This document shows positions 19,933 to 29,480 of a stretch of 64,000 nucleotides of DNA, in pieces. The DNA is from Tenacibaculum ovolyticum DSM 18103 (GTDB lineage: Bacteria; Bacteroidota; Bacteroidia; Flavobacteriales; Flavobacteriaceae), in NCBI RefSeq assembly GCF_000430545.1, contig NZ_AUMF01000010.1, forward strand, positions 1 to 64,000. The letters are read 5' to 3'. The notes under the pieces were generated by a model. That model worked only from the letters and a program-made list of their open reading frames with translations. It was not told the DNA's origin and did no database searches. A program made the position numbers and the translations under genes. Every line of letters starts with the position of its first letter. Position 1 is the stretch's first letter.

Positions 19933-20042
19933 TTTATTAAACAGTCAATAAATTTACGAGGTAACTTGAAGTGTAAAAAATGAATCAACTTTCTTAAAGA
20001 AAAGAAGTAGTAATTAATAAAAGCTAAACGTTATTTTGTGTT

Positions 20043-20477
20043 TTATTTTTTAGGATAGCTATCAAATTCATTAGGTTCGGCAGCAACAGGCTGATCGGAA
20101 TTTAAACCACCTTGTAAATAAAATACCTTTTTCTGAAGCTCGATGTTGTCAGCCGATAACGCTCTATTTTCTTCAAGTAATTCAATATACTTTTCTTTGT
20201 AGTCAACTATTTTTTTAACATTGGTGTCAGAACTCACATTGTTATTTAAAATTTCTCCTTTACCTGTTAAAAGCCAATGAGTGTTAATATCACTATTAGT
20301 TTCTATTATGGCCTTTAAAACATCAAAACTAGGTTTCGATTTTCTACCAGCAACAATATTTGAGATAACCTGTGGAACAAAACCAATGCTATTTGCAAAT
20401 TTTCTCTTGTTGCCATTGAATCTAGTATTAATAATATACTGTATGCGTTCAGCTATGTTAACAAAGTTTAAGTCCAT
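20043..20477 (-). CDS. Phage-type helix-turn-helix repressor, copy 1
   Basis: The 144-residue protein, started at MDLNFVNIAERIQYII (the longer frame to 20615 reads through a decayed gene on the other strand), has an XRE-like HTH: RKFANSIGFVPQVISNIVAGRKSKPSFDVLKAI, then the WLLTGKGEI signature of Bacteroidota prophage repressors, and a C-terminal coiled coil (EKYIELLEENRALSADNIELQKKV). It lacks an autoproteolytic domain. It is a paralogue of the gene at 20912-21349, with the same divergent small-gene arrangement. Confidence 0.8.
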   Translation of the reverse strand: MDLNFVNIAERIQYIINTRFNGNKRKFANSIGFVPQVISNIVAGRKSKPSFDVLKAIIETNSDINTHWLLTGKGEILNNNVSSDTNVKKIVDYKEKYIELLEENRALSADNIELQKKVFYLQGGLNSDQPVAAEPNEFDSYPKK

Positions 20478-20532
20478 TCTTTTTACAATCAATTGTTTAT
20501 ATTTTGTTCCTAAATAAGGAACAAACATGTCA

Positions 20533-20640
20533 ATGAACAAAGCTACGAATAAATAAAACAAATACAATGTATTAGTGTGTAGTGCGGTTAGTAAATAGAT
20601 GTTGGAATAAAGCAATGTGTAATCGAACCAACAAAAGATT
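20533..20640 (+). pseudogene. Decayed copy of the small gene found intact at 21413-21601
   Basis: From the ATG at 20533 the DNA aligns with the intact gene: ATGAACAAAGCTACGAATAA against ATGAACAAATCTACGAATAA, and later GTAGTGCGGTTAG against GTGATGCGGTTAG. A stop codon (TAA) falls at codon 8 and several indels follow, so it cannot encode the protein. It sits divergently from repressor copy 1, just as the intact gene does from copy 2. Confidence 0.75.
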
Positions 20641-20895
20641 ACTTTGTAAGCATAAGATTACGGTAGTTAACCAACATTTTTTAGCAACGGCCATTGCGGA
20701 AGGTATGACACTATAATCTTTTAAATATCGAGGTAGGTATCTAATATCAGATTACTTCGTGCCTCTTAATGACGGTAGTTAACGAGCACTTTTAGCAAAC
20801 GTAATTGCGAGAAAGTACGACACGGCAATCTTTTAAATGATGAGGTAGGTATTTAATGTCAGATTACTTTGTGTTTCGTAATGACGAGAACTAAA
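20637..20895. repeat. Tandem degenerate repeats of about 112 bp
   Basis: Three units start at GATTAC near 20637, 20750 and 20862. Each holds a TAATGACG-type segment, an ATTGCGGAA/ATTGCGAGA segment, an AATCTTTTAAAT segment and GAGGTAGGTAT. The third unit is cut short by repressor copy 2. The words ATTGCG, AATCTT and TAATGACG also occur in the repeat field at 21935-23020. Confidence 0.75.
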
Positions 20896-20911
20896 TGAAA
20901 GTAACGAAACG

Positions 20912-21349
20912 CTATTTAGTTTTCTTTTTTTTAGGATAAGTAATGGCAGTATCTGGTTTGGCAATATCAGTATCATCAGAATTTAAACTTTCTAATTGTA
21001 AATAAAAAGCCTTTTTTTGAAGTGCTATGTTGTCGGCCGACAACTTTCTGTTTTCTTCTAACAACTCAATACACTTTTCTTTATAATCAACTGTGTTTTT
21101 AGTGCTAGAAATAGTAGATTTTAATATTTCTCCCTTACCTGTTAACAGCCAATATGCATTAATGTCATCATTTGTGGATAGTATGGCGTTTAAAACACCA
21201 AAACTAGGTTTTGTCTTTCTTCCAGAAACTATATTTGCTATAACCTGGGCTGAAAACCCAATGCTCTTAGCAAACCTTGCACGAGTTCCATTGTGTTGAG
21301 TATTAATGATATATTGTATTCTGTCTGAGATGTTAATAAAATTTATCAT
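20912..21349 (-). CDS. Phage-type helix-turn-helix repressor, copy 2
   Basis: The 145-residue paralogue of the protein at 20043-20477 shares the HTH (RFAKSIGFSAQVIANIVSGRK), the WLLTGKGEILK signature and the C-terminal coiled coil (EKCIELLEENRKLSADNIALQKK). A lysine-rich tail ends it. It is divergent from the small gene at 21413, an arrangement like cI/cro. The 64-bp gap contains a directly repeated TCATCTTTTGTTTGT (about 21347-21376), a possible operator. Confidence 0.8.
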   Translation of the reverse strand: MINFINISDRIQYIINTQHNGTRARFAKSIGFSAQVIANIVSGRKTKPSFGVLNAILSTNDDINAYWLLTGKGEILKSTISSTKNTVDYKEKCIELLEENRKLSADNIALQKKAFYLQLESLNSDDTDIAKPDTAITYPKKKKTK

Positions 21350-21412
21350 CTTTTGTTTGTTTTATCATCTTTTGTTTGTATACTTGTTGTGCGATAAAGA
21401 ATAAGAAAAATT

Positions 21413-21601
21413 ATGAACAAATCTACGAATAAAAGAAATAAGTACAACACGTTAGTTGTGATGCGGTTAGCGAAGAAGTGGGGTGTTACAACACGTTTTG
21501 TAACCATGAGTTTACGAGCAGACAGAGAAAGCGAAACGGCAGAGAAATTAAAAAAAGAATACAAAAGCTTAGTAAAACAAGTAAAAGCAGTATTAGAGTA
21601 A
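21413..21601 (+). CDS. Small HTH-like protein divergent from repressor copy 2
   Basis: The 62-residue basic protein (MNKSTNKRNKYNTLVVMRLA, then KKWGVTTRFVTMSLRADRES, then a Lys-rich helix) reads like a short winged or helix-turn-helix DNA binder with a coiled tail. Its position opposite a CI-like repressor suggests a Cro-like or excision-type role, which is inference. A second, broken copy lies at 20533 opposite repressor copy 1, supporting that this is a real gene. Confidence 0.6.
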   Translation: MNKSTNKRNKYNTLVVMRLAKKWGVTTRFVTMSLRADRESETAEKLKKEYKSLVKQVKAVLE

Positions 21602-21934
21602 GAAAAATTAGCTTAATAAAATATTTTGTCTCCTAAAATAAAAATCATGAAGACATAAAATACGCAGATAATTGTATTAAAAACGATATTCTTTTTAATA
21701 GCGTAATAAGTAGTAAAAAAGTAACATTAAAACTTATACGCAAACTACATCAGTTATATATTTAAAAATAAAAATTGCAATTGCTAGGTAACATAACCAT
21801 TAAAAATATAAGCATGCTTGGGCTAAAGTAGTATTGCCAATATACAATCAATTGTGTTTGTTAGATTTAAAATGTTTGATGGAGGTTTAACTTAAAGAAG
21901 TTGTATTGTCTTAATAGAAAAGAATATTTAATTA
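21602..21934. other. Intergenic region with nothing recognised
   Basis: AT-rich sequence of 333 bases between the small gene and the repeat field. I see no gene, hairpin terminator or repeat in it. Confidence 0.5.
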
Positions 21935-23020
21935 TCGTCATTGCGAGTCACGATGTAATCTATTATAGATTCATTCTTGGTATCGGGATGAAGGGCTATC
22001 GAGTAGTAGCACCGCAATGGCGTTTTAAATAAATAATTAATATAGTTTTTTAAATGTAGTCATTGCGAGGTAAAAAGCGATCTTTTACGGTACCGTTTTA
22101 GAATTATAAGATTGTTACCCCATGTCTCCTCGTAATGGCATTTAAAAAATAGCGGCACATACAATTAAGTTACATTGTATTTGTGTTAAAAAAAAGGCTT
22201 TAATTTTTAATTATCGTCATTGCGTGTTGCTTAGTAACTAGTTATAGTTTTATTATTGGGGGTGCTGAGGGAGTATCAAACGGTAATGAGTTATAGGTTC
22301 GTTATTGGTATCGGGGAGGGTATCAAATTGTAATACCGCAATGATGTTTAAAAAAAATAGAATTATAATAAAATTAATTTGTTTTTATGTTAAAAAAAGA
22401 TTTTAACTTTTAATTATGGTCATTGCGTGTTACTTAGTAACCAGTTATAGGTTTGTTATTGGGGTGCTGAGGGGTATCAAACGGTAATGAATTATAGCTT
22501 TGTTATTGGTATCGGGGAGGGTATCAGATTGTAATACTGTAATGATGTTTAAAAAAATAGAATTATAATAAAACTAATTTGTTTTTGTGTTAAAAAAGAA
22601 GCTTTAATTATCGTCATTGCGTGTTGCTTGGTAACTAGTTGTGGCTTATTATTGAGATACTGGGGGGTATCAAAGGTAATGAGTTATAGGTTTGTTATTG
22701 GTATCGGGGAGGATATCAAATTGTAATACCGCAATGACGTTTTAAATAATTGTTTGCTATATAGATGACTAAAGTAGTTGTTAATTTTTTTAAATGTAGT
22801 CATTGCGAGGTAAAAAGCAATCTTTTTCGGTACCGTTTTAGAGTTGTGAGATTGCTACCCCATGTCTCCTCGTAATGACATTTAAAAAAGATAGCAATGC
22901 AGTAAAGGCTTGCTTTGTTTTATATAAAAAAGAAGTTTTTTTTTCGTCATTACGTGTTATAAACTAATTTTTGGTTTGAGGAGCTTAACAGTTTGTGGTA
23001 CCGTAATGACGTTTTAAATA
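21935..23020. repeat. Field of seven degenerate interspersed repeats
   Basis: Seven units begin with (C)GTCATTGCG or TCATTACG and end with CGTAATGACGTTTTAAAT or a variant, so the ends are imperfectly complementary. Approximate units: 21935-22029, 22056-22150, 22213-22355, 22417-22557, 22611-22748, 22797-22890, 22944-23020. Units 2 and 6 form one subtype (AAAAGCAATCTTTT, GGTACCGTTTTAGA, CATGTCTCCTCG); units 3, 4 and 5 form another (TAACTAGTTAT, TATTGGTATCGGGGAGG). No ORF is seen. Similar CATTGCGAG...GCAATC palindromes are scattered in many bacterial genomes. Confidence 0.8.
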
Positions 23021-23219
23021 ATCAATAGTAAAATTAGCATGTTTTTTTATTTAAAACTAAAATGAGTAATAAAGATTTAGGAATCTCTTTTTTTAATGTA
23101 GTATTTATTATTAAATAATAAACCTTAATGATGTCTTCAAAAATTTTATTTTTTTAGTTAATTTTTATAGATTTCCCTTTTCATTATAAAATTGAATAAC
23201 TTAGCTAAAAAAGGATTTA

Positions 23220-24041
23220 ATGATTTTAACAGTTTCAATAGTCTTATTTAATAATGAAATTAGTGATATTAAGAAATTACTTTCTGATTTTTTTTCATCA
23301 ACTATTGATTTATATGTTTTTATTATAGATAATTCGCATGAAAATAATTGCAACTCTTTTAAAGAATATAAAAACCTAGAATATATTTATAATAATGAAA
23401 ATTTAGGGTATGGAAAAGCACATAATATAGCTATAAGAAAAGGAATTGAACTAAAATCTAAATATCATGCAGTTGTTAATCCTGACATAAGATTAGGTAA
23501 GAACCTGGTAGGTCAGCTAACTCTTTTTATGGATAGAAATAAGGAAATTGGTTTAAGTGCTCCTAAAGTATTATACCCATCAGGTAAATTACAATTTTTG
23601 TGTAAGTTAATACCCACTCCAAAAGATTTAATTATTAGACGTTTTTTGCGAGTTGAAAAGATTGTTAAAAAGAGAGATGAAAAGTATGAGTTAAGAAATT
23701 TCGATTACAATAGTAATATAGAAATACCATATGTATCGGGTTGTTTTATGTTTTTTAGAACAAGTATATTAAAAAAAGTTAATGGATTCGATGAACGTTT
23801 TTTTCTTTATTTTGAGGACTTAGATTTAACAAGGAGAGTAAATGAGCTATGTAGAACAGTTTTTTTTTCCGAAGCATTTGTTTATCACGTTTATAATAAA
23901 GAATCATATAAAAAAAACAAAGTTTTTTTATATCATTTAGTATCGTCAATTAAATATTTTAATAAATGGGGGTGGGTTTTTGATAAAAAAAGAAAGCAAA
24001 TAAATAAAAGAACACTTCTTCAAATAGATATTAAAAAATGA
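23220..24041 (+). CDS. Glycosyltransferase family 2 (rhamnosyltransferase-like)
   Basis: The 273-residue GT-A enzyme starts with the nucleotide-binding strand ILTVSIVLFNNE, has ENLGYGKAHNIAI, the DxD-equivalent VVNPDIRLG, and the acceptor-side block YVSGCFMFFR...NGFDERFFLYFEDLDL. It is likely cytoplasmic and transfers a sugar from a nucleotide sugar to a glycan. It opens the biosynthetic cluster and overlaps the next gene by four bases (ATGA). The exact donor is unknown. Confidence 0.88.
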   Translation: MILTVSIVLFNNEISDIKKLLSDFFSSTIDLYVFIIDNSHENNCNSFKEYKNLEYIYNNENLGYGKAHNIAIRKGIELKSKYHAVVNPDIRLGKNLVGQLTLFMDRNKEIGLSAPKVLYPSGKLQFLCKLIPTPKDLIIRRFLRVEKIVKKRDEKYELRNFDYNSNIEIPYVSGCFMFFRTSILKKVNGFDERFFLYFEDLDLTRRVNELCRTVFFSEAFVYHVYNKESYKKNKVFLYHLVSSIKYFNKWGWVFDKKRKQINKRTLLQIDIKK

Positions 24042-24940
24042 ATATTTTAAAAAGCATATTATATTTTTCTATTTTTAACTACCCTTTAACGCTTGAGGAG
24101 GTTTTTCGTTTCTCAGATTCTAAAGAAAAAGAGGAGGTAGTTAAAAAAATATTAAGTTTAGAGCAACGAGGGGTTATCTATAATAACAATGGGTACTATT
24201 CTATACTTAATGATAAAAACATTTTAGATAGAAGGCTAGAAGGAAATAAAAATGCTGAAAATATAATGCCTAAAGCTTGGAAGATAGCTAAGTTTATATC
24301 CAATTTTCCATACATAGATAGTGTTTGTATTTCTGGATCATTATCAAAAGGTTATTTTGATGAGAAGAGTGATATTGATTTTTTTATTATTACCAGAAAA
24401 AATAGAATTTGGATTGCCAGAACTTTACTGATACTGTATAAGAAAATATTCTTGCTAAATTCTAAAAAATATTTTTGTGTAAATTACTTTATGAGCAGCG
24501 GTTATTTAAGTGTAGATGAAAAAAATAGATTTACTGCTACAGAAGTCGCTACGCTAATTCCTTTATACGGAGAAATTACATTTAAACAATTTCTTAAAGA
24601 AAATAAATGGGTGTATGGTTTTTTTCCAAATTTAATTAGAAAAGAAAAAAATATTAAAACAATCTCTAAAAGTGCTTTTACTAAAATGGTTGAAGAACTA
24701 TTGAATTATAAGGTAGGAGATTATATAGAAAAGGTTTTTATGAAAATAACTATAAAAAAATGGAGAGATAAATTTAATCATTTATCTAAAGAAGATTTTG
24801 AAATAGCTTTTAAGTCTTCAGAGAATGTTTCAAAACACCATCCAAGTAATTTTCAAAAAAAGGTACTATCTTTATTAAATGAAAAATACGAAGAGATCGA
24901 AAAAAAACATAATATAAAACTTGCGCAAGAACATGCTTAA
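24038..24940 (+). CDS. Nucleotidyltransferase-fold protein with N-terminal winged-helix-like region
   Basis: The 300-residue protein carries a pol-beta-type nucleotidyltransferase signature, ISGSLSKGYFDEKSDIDFFI (GS...G, then DxD, about residues 99-118). The first 75 residues look like a winged helix (SIFNYPLTLEEVFRFSD; RGVIYNNNGYYSI). Proteins of this type occur next to glycosyltransferases and may transfer a nucleotidyl or related group, but no substrate is established. Translationally coupled on both sides (4-bp and 8-bp overlaps). Confidence 0.75.
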   Translation: MNILKSILYFSIFNYPLTLEEVFRFSDSKEKEEVVKKILSLEQRGVIYNNNGYYSILNDKNILDRRLEGNKNAENIMPKAWKIAKFISNFPYIDSVCISGSLSKGYFDEKSDIDFFIITRKNRIWIARTLLILYKKIFLLNSKKYFCVNYFMSSGYLSVDEKNRFTATEVATLIPLYGEITFKQFLKENKWVYGFFPNLIRKEKNIKTISKSAFTKMVEELLNYKVGDYIEKVFMKITIKKWRDKFNHLSKEDFEIAFKSSENVSKHHPSNFQKKVLSLLNEKYEEIEKKHNIKLAQEHA

Positions 24941-26399
24941 CATTGCTTTTTCACATTCTTATTTTTATCCGTTTGACGAAAAACAGTGGAATAATAAAAC
25001 TCCTTTTCCACCGCTTGGAACTATGTATGCTGCATCTTTTTTAAGAGAGAAAGGGTATGCTGTTAGTTTATTTGATACATGTTTGCTTAAAAATATTGAC
25101 CCTTTACATTCGTTTTTAGAAATTAATAAACCTGATGTTTTTGTAATTTATGATGATGGTTTTAATTACCTCACTAAGATGTGCTTAACCAATATGAGAG
25201 AAGCAGCATTTGAAATGATTTTAAAAGCAAAAGGGAATAATTGTAAAATAGTAGTTTGTAGTTCTGACGCTACTGATCATTATGAAAAATATTTGGATGC
25301 TGGAGCAGATTTTATAATTCAAGGGGAAGGAGAGGTAACGTTAAAAGAATTAGTAGATAAGTTTCAGAATAAAGGAGATGCCACAGTAATTGATGGAGTT
25401 GTTTATGTTAATGATAAAGGGATAATTATTAAAAATCCAAAAAGACCTGTTTATAAAGAACTTGATAGTTTTCCAATGCCTGCTTGGGATTTAATAAATA
25501 TTAATGATTACAAAAAGATTTGGGAAGAAGGAGGGAAAGAGTTTAGTTTAAATATGGTTACTACTAGAGGATGTCCGTTTAAATGTAATTGGTGTGCTAA
25601 ACCAATTTATGGAAATAGATACAATTCACATTCTCCAGAATATATTGTTGCACATATTAGTTATTTACAGAAAACTTTTGGAGTTAAAAAGTTTTGGATG
25701 TGCGATGATATTTTTGGTTTAAAATCACAATGGGTGCAAGAGTTTAATACTTTATTGAAGAAAGAAAACTTAAATATTAGTTATTATATACAAAGTAGAG
25801 CAGATTTATTATTAAAAGAAGAAAATATAGAAGCATTAGCCGAAAGTGGATTATCTGAAGTTTGGATTGGTGCTGAAAGTGGGTCTCAAAAAATTCTTGA
25901 CGCTATGGATAAAGGAACTACCATAGTTCAAATAGAAAAAGCTACTCATTTACTAAAAGAAAAAAATATAAAAGTTGCTTTTTTTATTCAGTTTGGATAT
26001 TTAAACGAAACTAAAGAAGATATCGATTTAACAATTAAAATGATACAAAAATTGTTGCCTGACAATATAGGCGTTTCGGTATCTTATCCATTACCTGAAA
26101 CAGTATTTTACGAAAAAGTAAAAGATGATTTAAAGCTAAAAGCTAATTGGACAGACTCTGATGATTTAGCAATGATGTTTCAAGGATCATTTAATTCTAA
26201 ATTTTATAAAAAACTGCAGCGATATGTTCACAAAGTTTTTAGGAAAACTCAAGGAGTTTTTAATTTAAAAAAAATGATTAGAAACCCTTTTAGTTTAAAA
26301 ATGTATGAGTGGCGCTTAGTTTTTTTATTACCATATTATATAACTACCTCAATAATAAATAAATTGCAATTAAATAAATTAGAGAATATTAATGACTAG
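24933..26399 (+). CDS. B12-binding radical SAM protein, 1
   Basis: The 488-residue protein, started at the ATG at 24933 rather than a TTG at 24921, has an N-terminal cobalamin-binding-like domain (PPLGTMYAASFLREKGYAV; ADFIIQGEGEVTLKELVD) and a radical SAM core with the 4Fe-4S motif TTRGCPFKCNWCAKP (CxxxCxxC). EVWIGAESGSQKILDAMDKG follows in the barrel. Class B radical SAM enzymes with this layout often methylate unreactive carbons or build hydrocarbon frames. The substrate is unknown. Overlaps genes on both sides. Confidence 0.88.
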   Translation: MLNIAFSHSYFYPFDEKQWNNKTPFPPLGTMYAASFLREKGYAVSLFDTCLLKNIDPLHSFLEINKPDVFVIYDDGFNYLTKMCLTNMREAAFEMILKAKGNNCKIVVCSSDATDHYEKYLDAGADFIIQGEGEVTLKELVDKFQNKGDATVIDGVVYVNDKGIIIKNPKRPVYKELDSFPMPAWDLININDYKKIWEEGGKEFSLNMVTTRGCPFKCNWCAKPIYGNRYNSHSPEYIVAHISYLQKTFGVKKFWMCDDIFGLKSQWVQEFNTLLKKENLNISYYIQSRADLLLKEENIEALAESGLSEVWIGAESGSQKILDAMDKGTTIVQIEKATHLLKEKNIKVAFFIQFGYLNETKEDIDLTIKMIQKLLPDNIGVSVSYPLPETVFYEKVKDDLKLKANWTDSDDLAMMFQGSFNSKFYKKLQRYVHKVFRKTQGVFNLKKMIRNPFSLKMYEWRLVFLLPYYITTSIINKLQLNKLENIND

Positions 26400-27174
26400 T
26401 TTTTTTGATATTGCAGCAAAAACATACGATGATACCTTTACGAACACTAAAATAGGTAGGGAACAGCGTAAAAAAGTTTATAAAAATATTGAACATATAT
26501 TTTCATCAGAAAAAAAAGTAAATGTTTTAGAATTAAATTGTGGGACAGGTGTAGATGCAATTGCTCTTGCAAAAAAAGGACATAATATAATAGCTACAGA
26601 TATTTCAGAAGAAATGATTAAAGTAGCAAATAAAAAGAATAGCTATAATAATTTAAATTTTGAAGTTTTAGATTGTAAAAAACTTTCAAAAGATTCTTTT
26701 AAAAAAGAATTTGATGTTATTTTTTCAAATTTTGGAGGATTGAATTGCCTCTCTCATGAAGAGTTAAGAGAGTTCTTGAAAATGGCTTCAGAATTATTAG
26801 TATCTAAAGGAAAACTAGTAATGGTATTGATGCCTAAAAATTGTATTTGGGAACAACTTTATTTTTTTATTAAAGGGAGTTTTAAAAAAGCTCAAAGAAG
26901 AAAAGTAAATGAAGCTTTATTGGTGAATGTTAATGGTGTACAAGTACCAACCTGGTATTTTAACCCAAAAGAAATAATTGAAATGTCTAAGGTAATTTAT
27001 ACGGTAATTAATTATTCTCCTGTAGGAATCGTAATTCCACCTTCTTATTTAGAAAAGTCGTTTTTAACTAAAAAGCCTATTTGGAATATTTTAAAAATAA
27101 TCGAAAAAAGATTGTCAAATCGTTTTTTAGCGAAATATGCAGATCATTTTATAATTGAATTAATAAAAAAATGA
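26392..27174 (+). CDS. Class I SAM-dependent methyltransferase
   Basis: The 260-residue protein has the SAM-binding motif I VLELNCGTGVDAIALA, motif II IIATDISEEMI, and an acidic motif (FEVLDCKKL) followed by FDVIFSNFGGLNCL. It overlaps the B12 radical SAM gene upstream by 8 bases and the next radical SAM gene by 4, so it is in the same operon. The methyl acceptor is unknown. Confidence 0.88.
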   Translation: MTSFFDIAAKTYDDTFTNTKIGREQRKKVYKNIEHIFSSEKKVNVLELNCGTGVDAIALAKKGHNIIATDISEEMIKVANKKNSYNNLNFEVLDCKKLSKDSFKKEFDVIFSNFGGLNCLSHEELREFLKMASELLVSKGKLVMVLMPKNCIWEQLYFFIKGSFKKAQRRKVNEALLVNVNGVQVPTWYFNPKEIIEMSKVIYTVINYSPVGIVIPPSYLEKSFLTKKPIWNILKIIEKRLSNRFLAKYADHFIIELIKK

Positions 27175-28562
27175 ATGTAGTTTTAACCCATGCATATTAT
27201 TTATATGAAGATGATAAGGAGCAAAAAATTATGCGTCCTTATGCTCCTTTAGGATTATTGTATATATCGAGTTATCTCAATAAAAATAAAATTGAAAATG
27301 ATGTATATGATAGTACTTTTTATTCATTTGAAGAACAGTTAGAATTTATTGAAGAGAAAAAACCTAAGGCGATAGCTATTTATACTAATTTAATGACAAA
27401 AATTAATGTCATTAAGTTGATGAAAAAACTTAAAACAAATGTTAAGCTAAGAGGTGTTAAAATTATACTTGGAGGGCCAGATGTAACCTATAATTGTGAG
27501 AATTACCTAAAGGCAGGCGCTGATTTTTTGGTTATAGGAGAAGGAGAGCAAACAACTTTAGATTTATGTTCAGCAATTTTTAATAATGAAAGTTATAACA
27601 CGATTCAAGGAATCGCTTTTTTACTTGATGAAAAAGTTATTAAAACAGCCCCGAGAGTAAAAATAAAAGATTTAACTGATTTACCATTGCCTAATAGAGA
27701 AGCAATACCCGTTTATAAGTATTTAGAAACTTGGAAAAAACACCATGGACAAAGCTCTATGACTGTAAGTACACAGCGTGGTTGCCCATATACATGTAAA
27801 TGGTGTAGTACTGCCGTTTATGGACAAAGTTATCGTAGAAGGTCTGCAAACTTAGTTGCTCAAGAATTAAAATTATTAAAAAATAAGTATCAGCCGGATT
27901 CTATTTGGTTTGTTGACGATGTTTTTACAGTAAGCCATAAATGGATTAAAAGTTTTCATGAAGAAGTTATAAAACAAGATGCTATTATTCCTTTTGAATG
28001 TATTACACGTGCAGAGAGATTAACCGATGAGGTTTTACAACTTTTAAAAGAAGCAGGGTGTTCTAGAATTTGGATTGGAGCAGAAAGTGGTTCGCAAAAA
28101 ATTGTTGACGCTATGGATAGACGTGTAGATATTAATGTAGTAAAATCTGCAATTCAAAAAACAAACGCCTTAGGGGTAGAAACAGGTACTTTTATTATGG
28201 TTGGGTATCCTGGAGAGGATGAAAAAGATATCTACGAAACGGTTAGATATTTAAAAGCTGCAAATCCAACACATTTTACAATTACTGTTGCTTATCCTAT
28301 AAAAGGAACTTCATTATATAATGAAATAGAGCAAAATATTACGATGCAGCCTGATTGGAAAACCACAACCGATAGAGATATCGATTTTAAAAGAACATAT
28401 TCTCGAAAGTATTACGATTATGCAGTTAAGTATATTGTAAATGAAGTAAATTCTAATAAGGAGGTTTTAAAAGGAGAGAGGAAGAATTTTCTTTATTTGA
28501 TGAAAATAAAAACGAAATCAATTTTGGCATATTTGGCAATGAAATATTATAAGAATATATGA
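27171..28562 (+). CDS. B12-binding radical SAM protein, 2
   Basis: The 463-residue protein resembles the one at 24933: a cobalamin-binding-like N-domain (YAPLGLLYISSYLNKNKIE; KIILGGPDVTYNCENYLKAG; VIGEGEQTT) and a radical SAM domain with STQRGCPYTCKWCSTAVYG, then RIWIGAESGSQKIVDAMDRR. The shared order and spacing point to an old duplication. Function is presumably a carbon methylation or rearrangement on the product of this cluster. Confidence 0.88.
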   Translation: MNVVLTHAYYLYEDDKEQKIMRPYAPLGLLYISSYLNKNKIENDVYDSTFYSFEEQLEFIEEKKPKAIAIYTNLMTKINVIKLMKKLKTNVKLRGVKIILGGPDVTYNCENYLKAGADFLVIGEGEQTTLDLCSAIFNNESYNTIQGIAFLLDEKVIKTAPRVKIKDLTDLPLPNREAIPVYKYLETWKKHHGQSSMTVSTQRGCPYTCKWCSTAVYGQSYRRRSANLVAQELKLLKNKYQPDSIWFVDDVFTVSHKWIKSFHEEVIKQDAIIPFECITRAERLTDEVLQLLKEAGCSRIWIGAESGSQKIVDAMDRRVDINVVKSAIQKTNALGVETGTFIMVGYPGEDEKDIYETVRYLKAANPTHFTITVAYPIKGTSLYNEIEQNITMQPDWKTTTDRDIDFKRTYSRKYYDYAVKYIVNEVNSNKEVLKGERKNFLYLMKIKTKSILAYLAMKYYKNI

Positions 28563-29317
28563 TTTTAAATCTTCTTTATACACGAAATGGAGTAGGTTAC
28601 TTAACCGAAGAAAAAGAAAAATTCGAATTAGATTATATTAGAGCTCGTGAGAAAGAAAATAGAATTTTGATAGATAATGAAGTTTCTATATTACCTAAAA
28701 CATTTATAGAAAACCCCAATAAAAAAGAGTGGGAGTTACGAGAAAAATCAACTAAAAGAATTTTAAAATATTTAGAGAGTAAAAATGGAGGTTTATCTAT
28801 TTTAGATATAGGTTGTGGAAACGGTTGGTTTACTAATAAATTAGCAAGTATTTCTAAAGAAAATAAAATTATAGGTTTAGATGTAAATACAGAGGAGTTA
28901 GAGCAAGCTGTACGTTTGTTTGGAAAAGAAAAAACTTGTTATTGCTATGGAGATATATTTAAATTAGATAATTTTGAAGAACAATTTGATATCATTATTT
29001 TGAATGCTTCTGTTCAGTATTTTTCAGATTTTAATGAGTTATTCTTGCTTTTGAAGTCCTTTTTAAAGTTAGAAGGAGAGATACATATTATAGATAGTCC
29101 TTTTTATAAGAAAGAAGAACTTTTTAAAGCGAAAGATAGAACAGATAAATATTACGAAAATTTAGGTTTTCCTCAAATGACATTAAATTACTTTCATCAT
29201 GAAATTACAAAGGTAAAAGATTTTGAAATTTTATATATGCAAAATAGAAGTATCTTTCATAAAATCTTAAAAAGAAATGACTCTCCGTTTCCATGGTTAC
29301 GTTTTGTGAAAAAATAA
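28559..29317 (+). CDS. Class I SAM-dependent methyltransferase
   Basis: The 252-residue protein has motif I LSILDIGCGNGWFTNKLA, motif II KIIGLDVNTEEL, and FDIIILNASVQYF. It is the last gene of the first operon section (4-bp overlap upstream); a weak terminator follows at 29386. The acceptor is unknown. Confidence 0.87.
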   Translation: MILNLLYTRNGVGYLTEEKEKFELDYIRAREKENRILIDNEVSILPKTFIENPNKKEWELREKSTKRILKYLESKNGGLSILDIGCGNGWFTNKLASISKENKIIGLDVNTEELEQAVRLFGKEKTCYCYGDIFKLDNFEEQFDIIILNASVQYFSDFNELFLLLKSFLKLEGEIHIIDSPFYKKEELFKAKDRTDKYYENLGFPQMTLNYFHHEITKVKDFEILYMQNRSIFHKILKRNDSPFPWLRFVKK

Positions 29318-29385
29318 GTAATCTCAAAGAGAAAATTAGAGTATTTTTATTTCGTAGATTTTATTTAGAGTCATTGAACTAATAG

Positions 29386-29411
29386 AAAAAGACTCAAAAG
29401 AGTTTTTTTAG
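29386..29411 (+). terminator. Weak terminator within the biosynthetic cluster
   Basis: GACTC pairs with GAGTT around AAAA and is flanked by A and T runs, in the 163-bp gap between the methyltransferase and the GT4 gene. It suggests that a new transcript starts before 29481. Confidence 0.5.
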
Positions 29412-29480
29412 TTTTTGACTTTAGATTTTTAAACTTTGCTCTGAATTTTTAATTAGAATAACTGAAATTTATTTTTTAAC

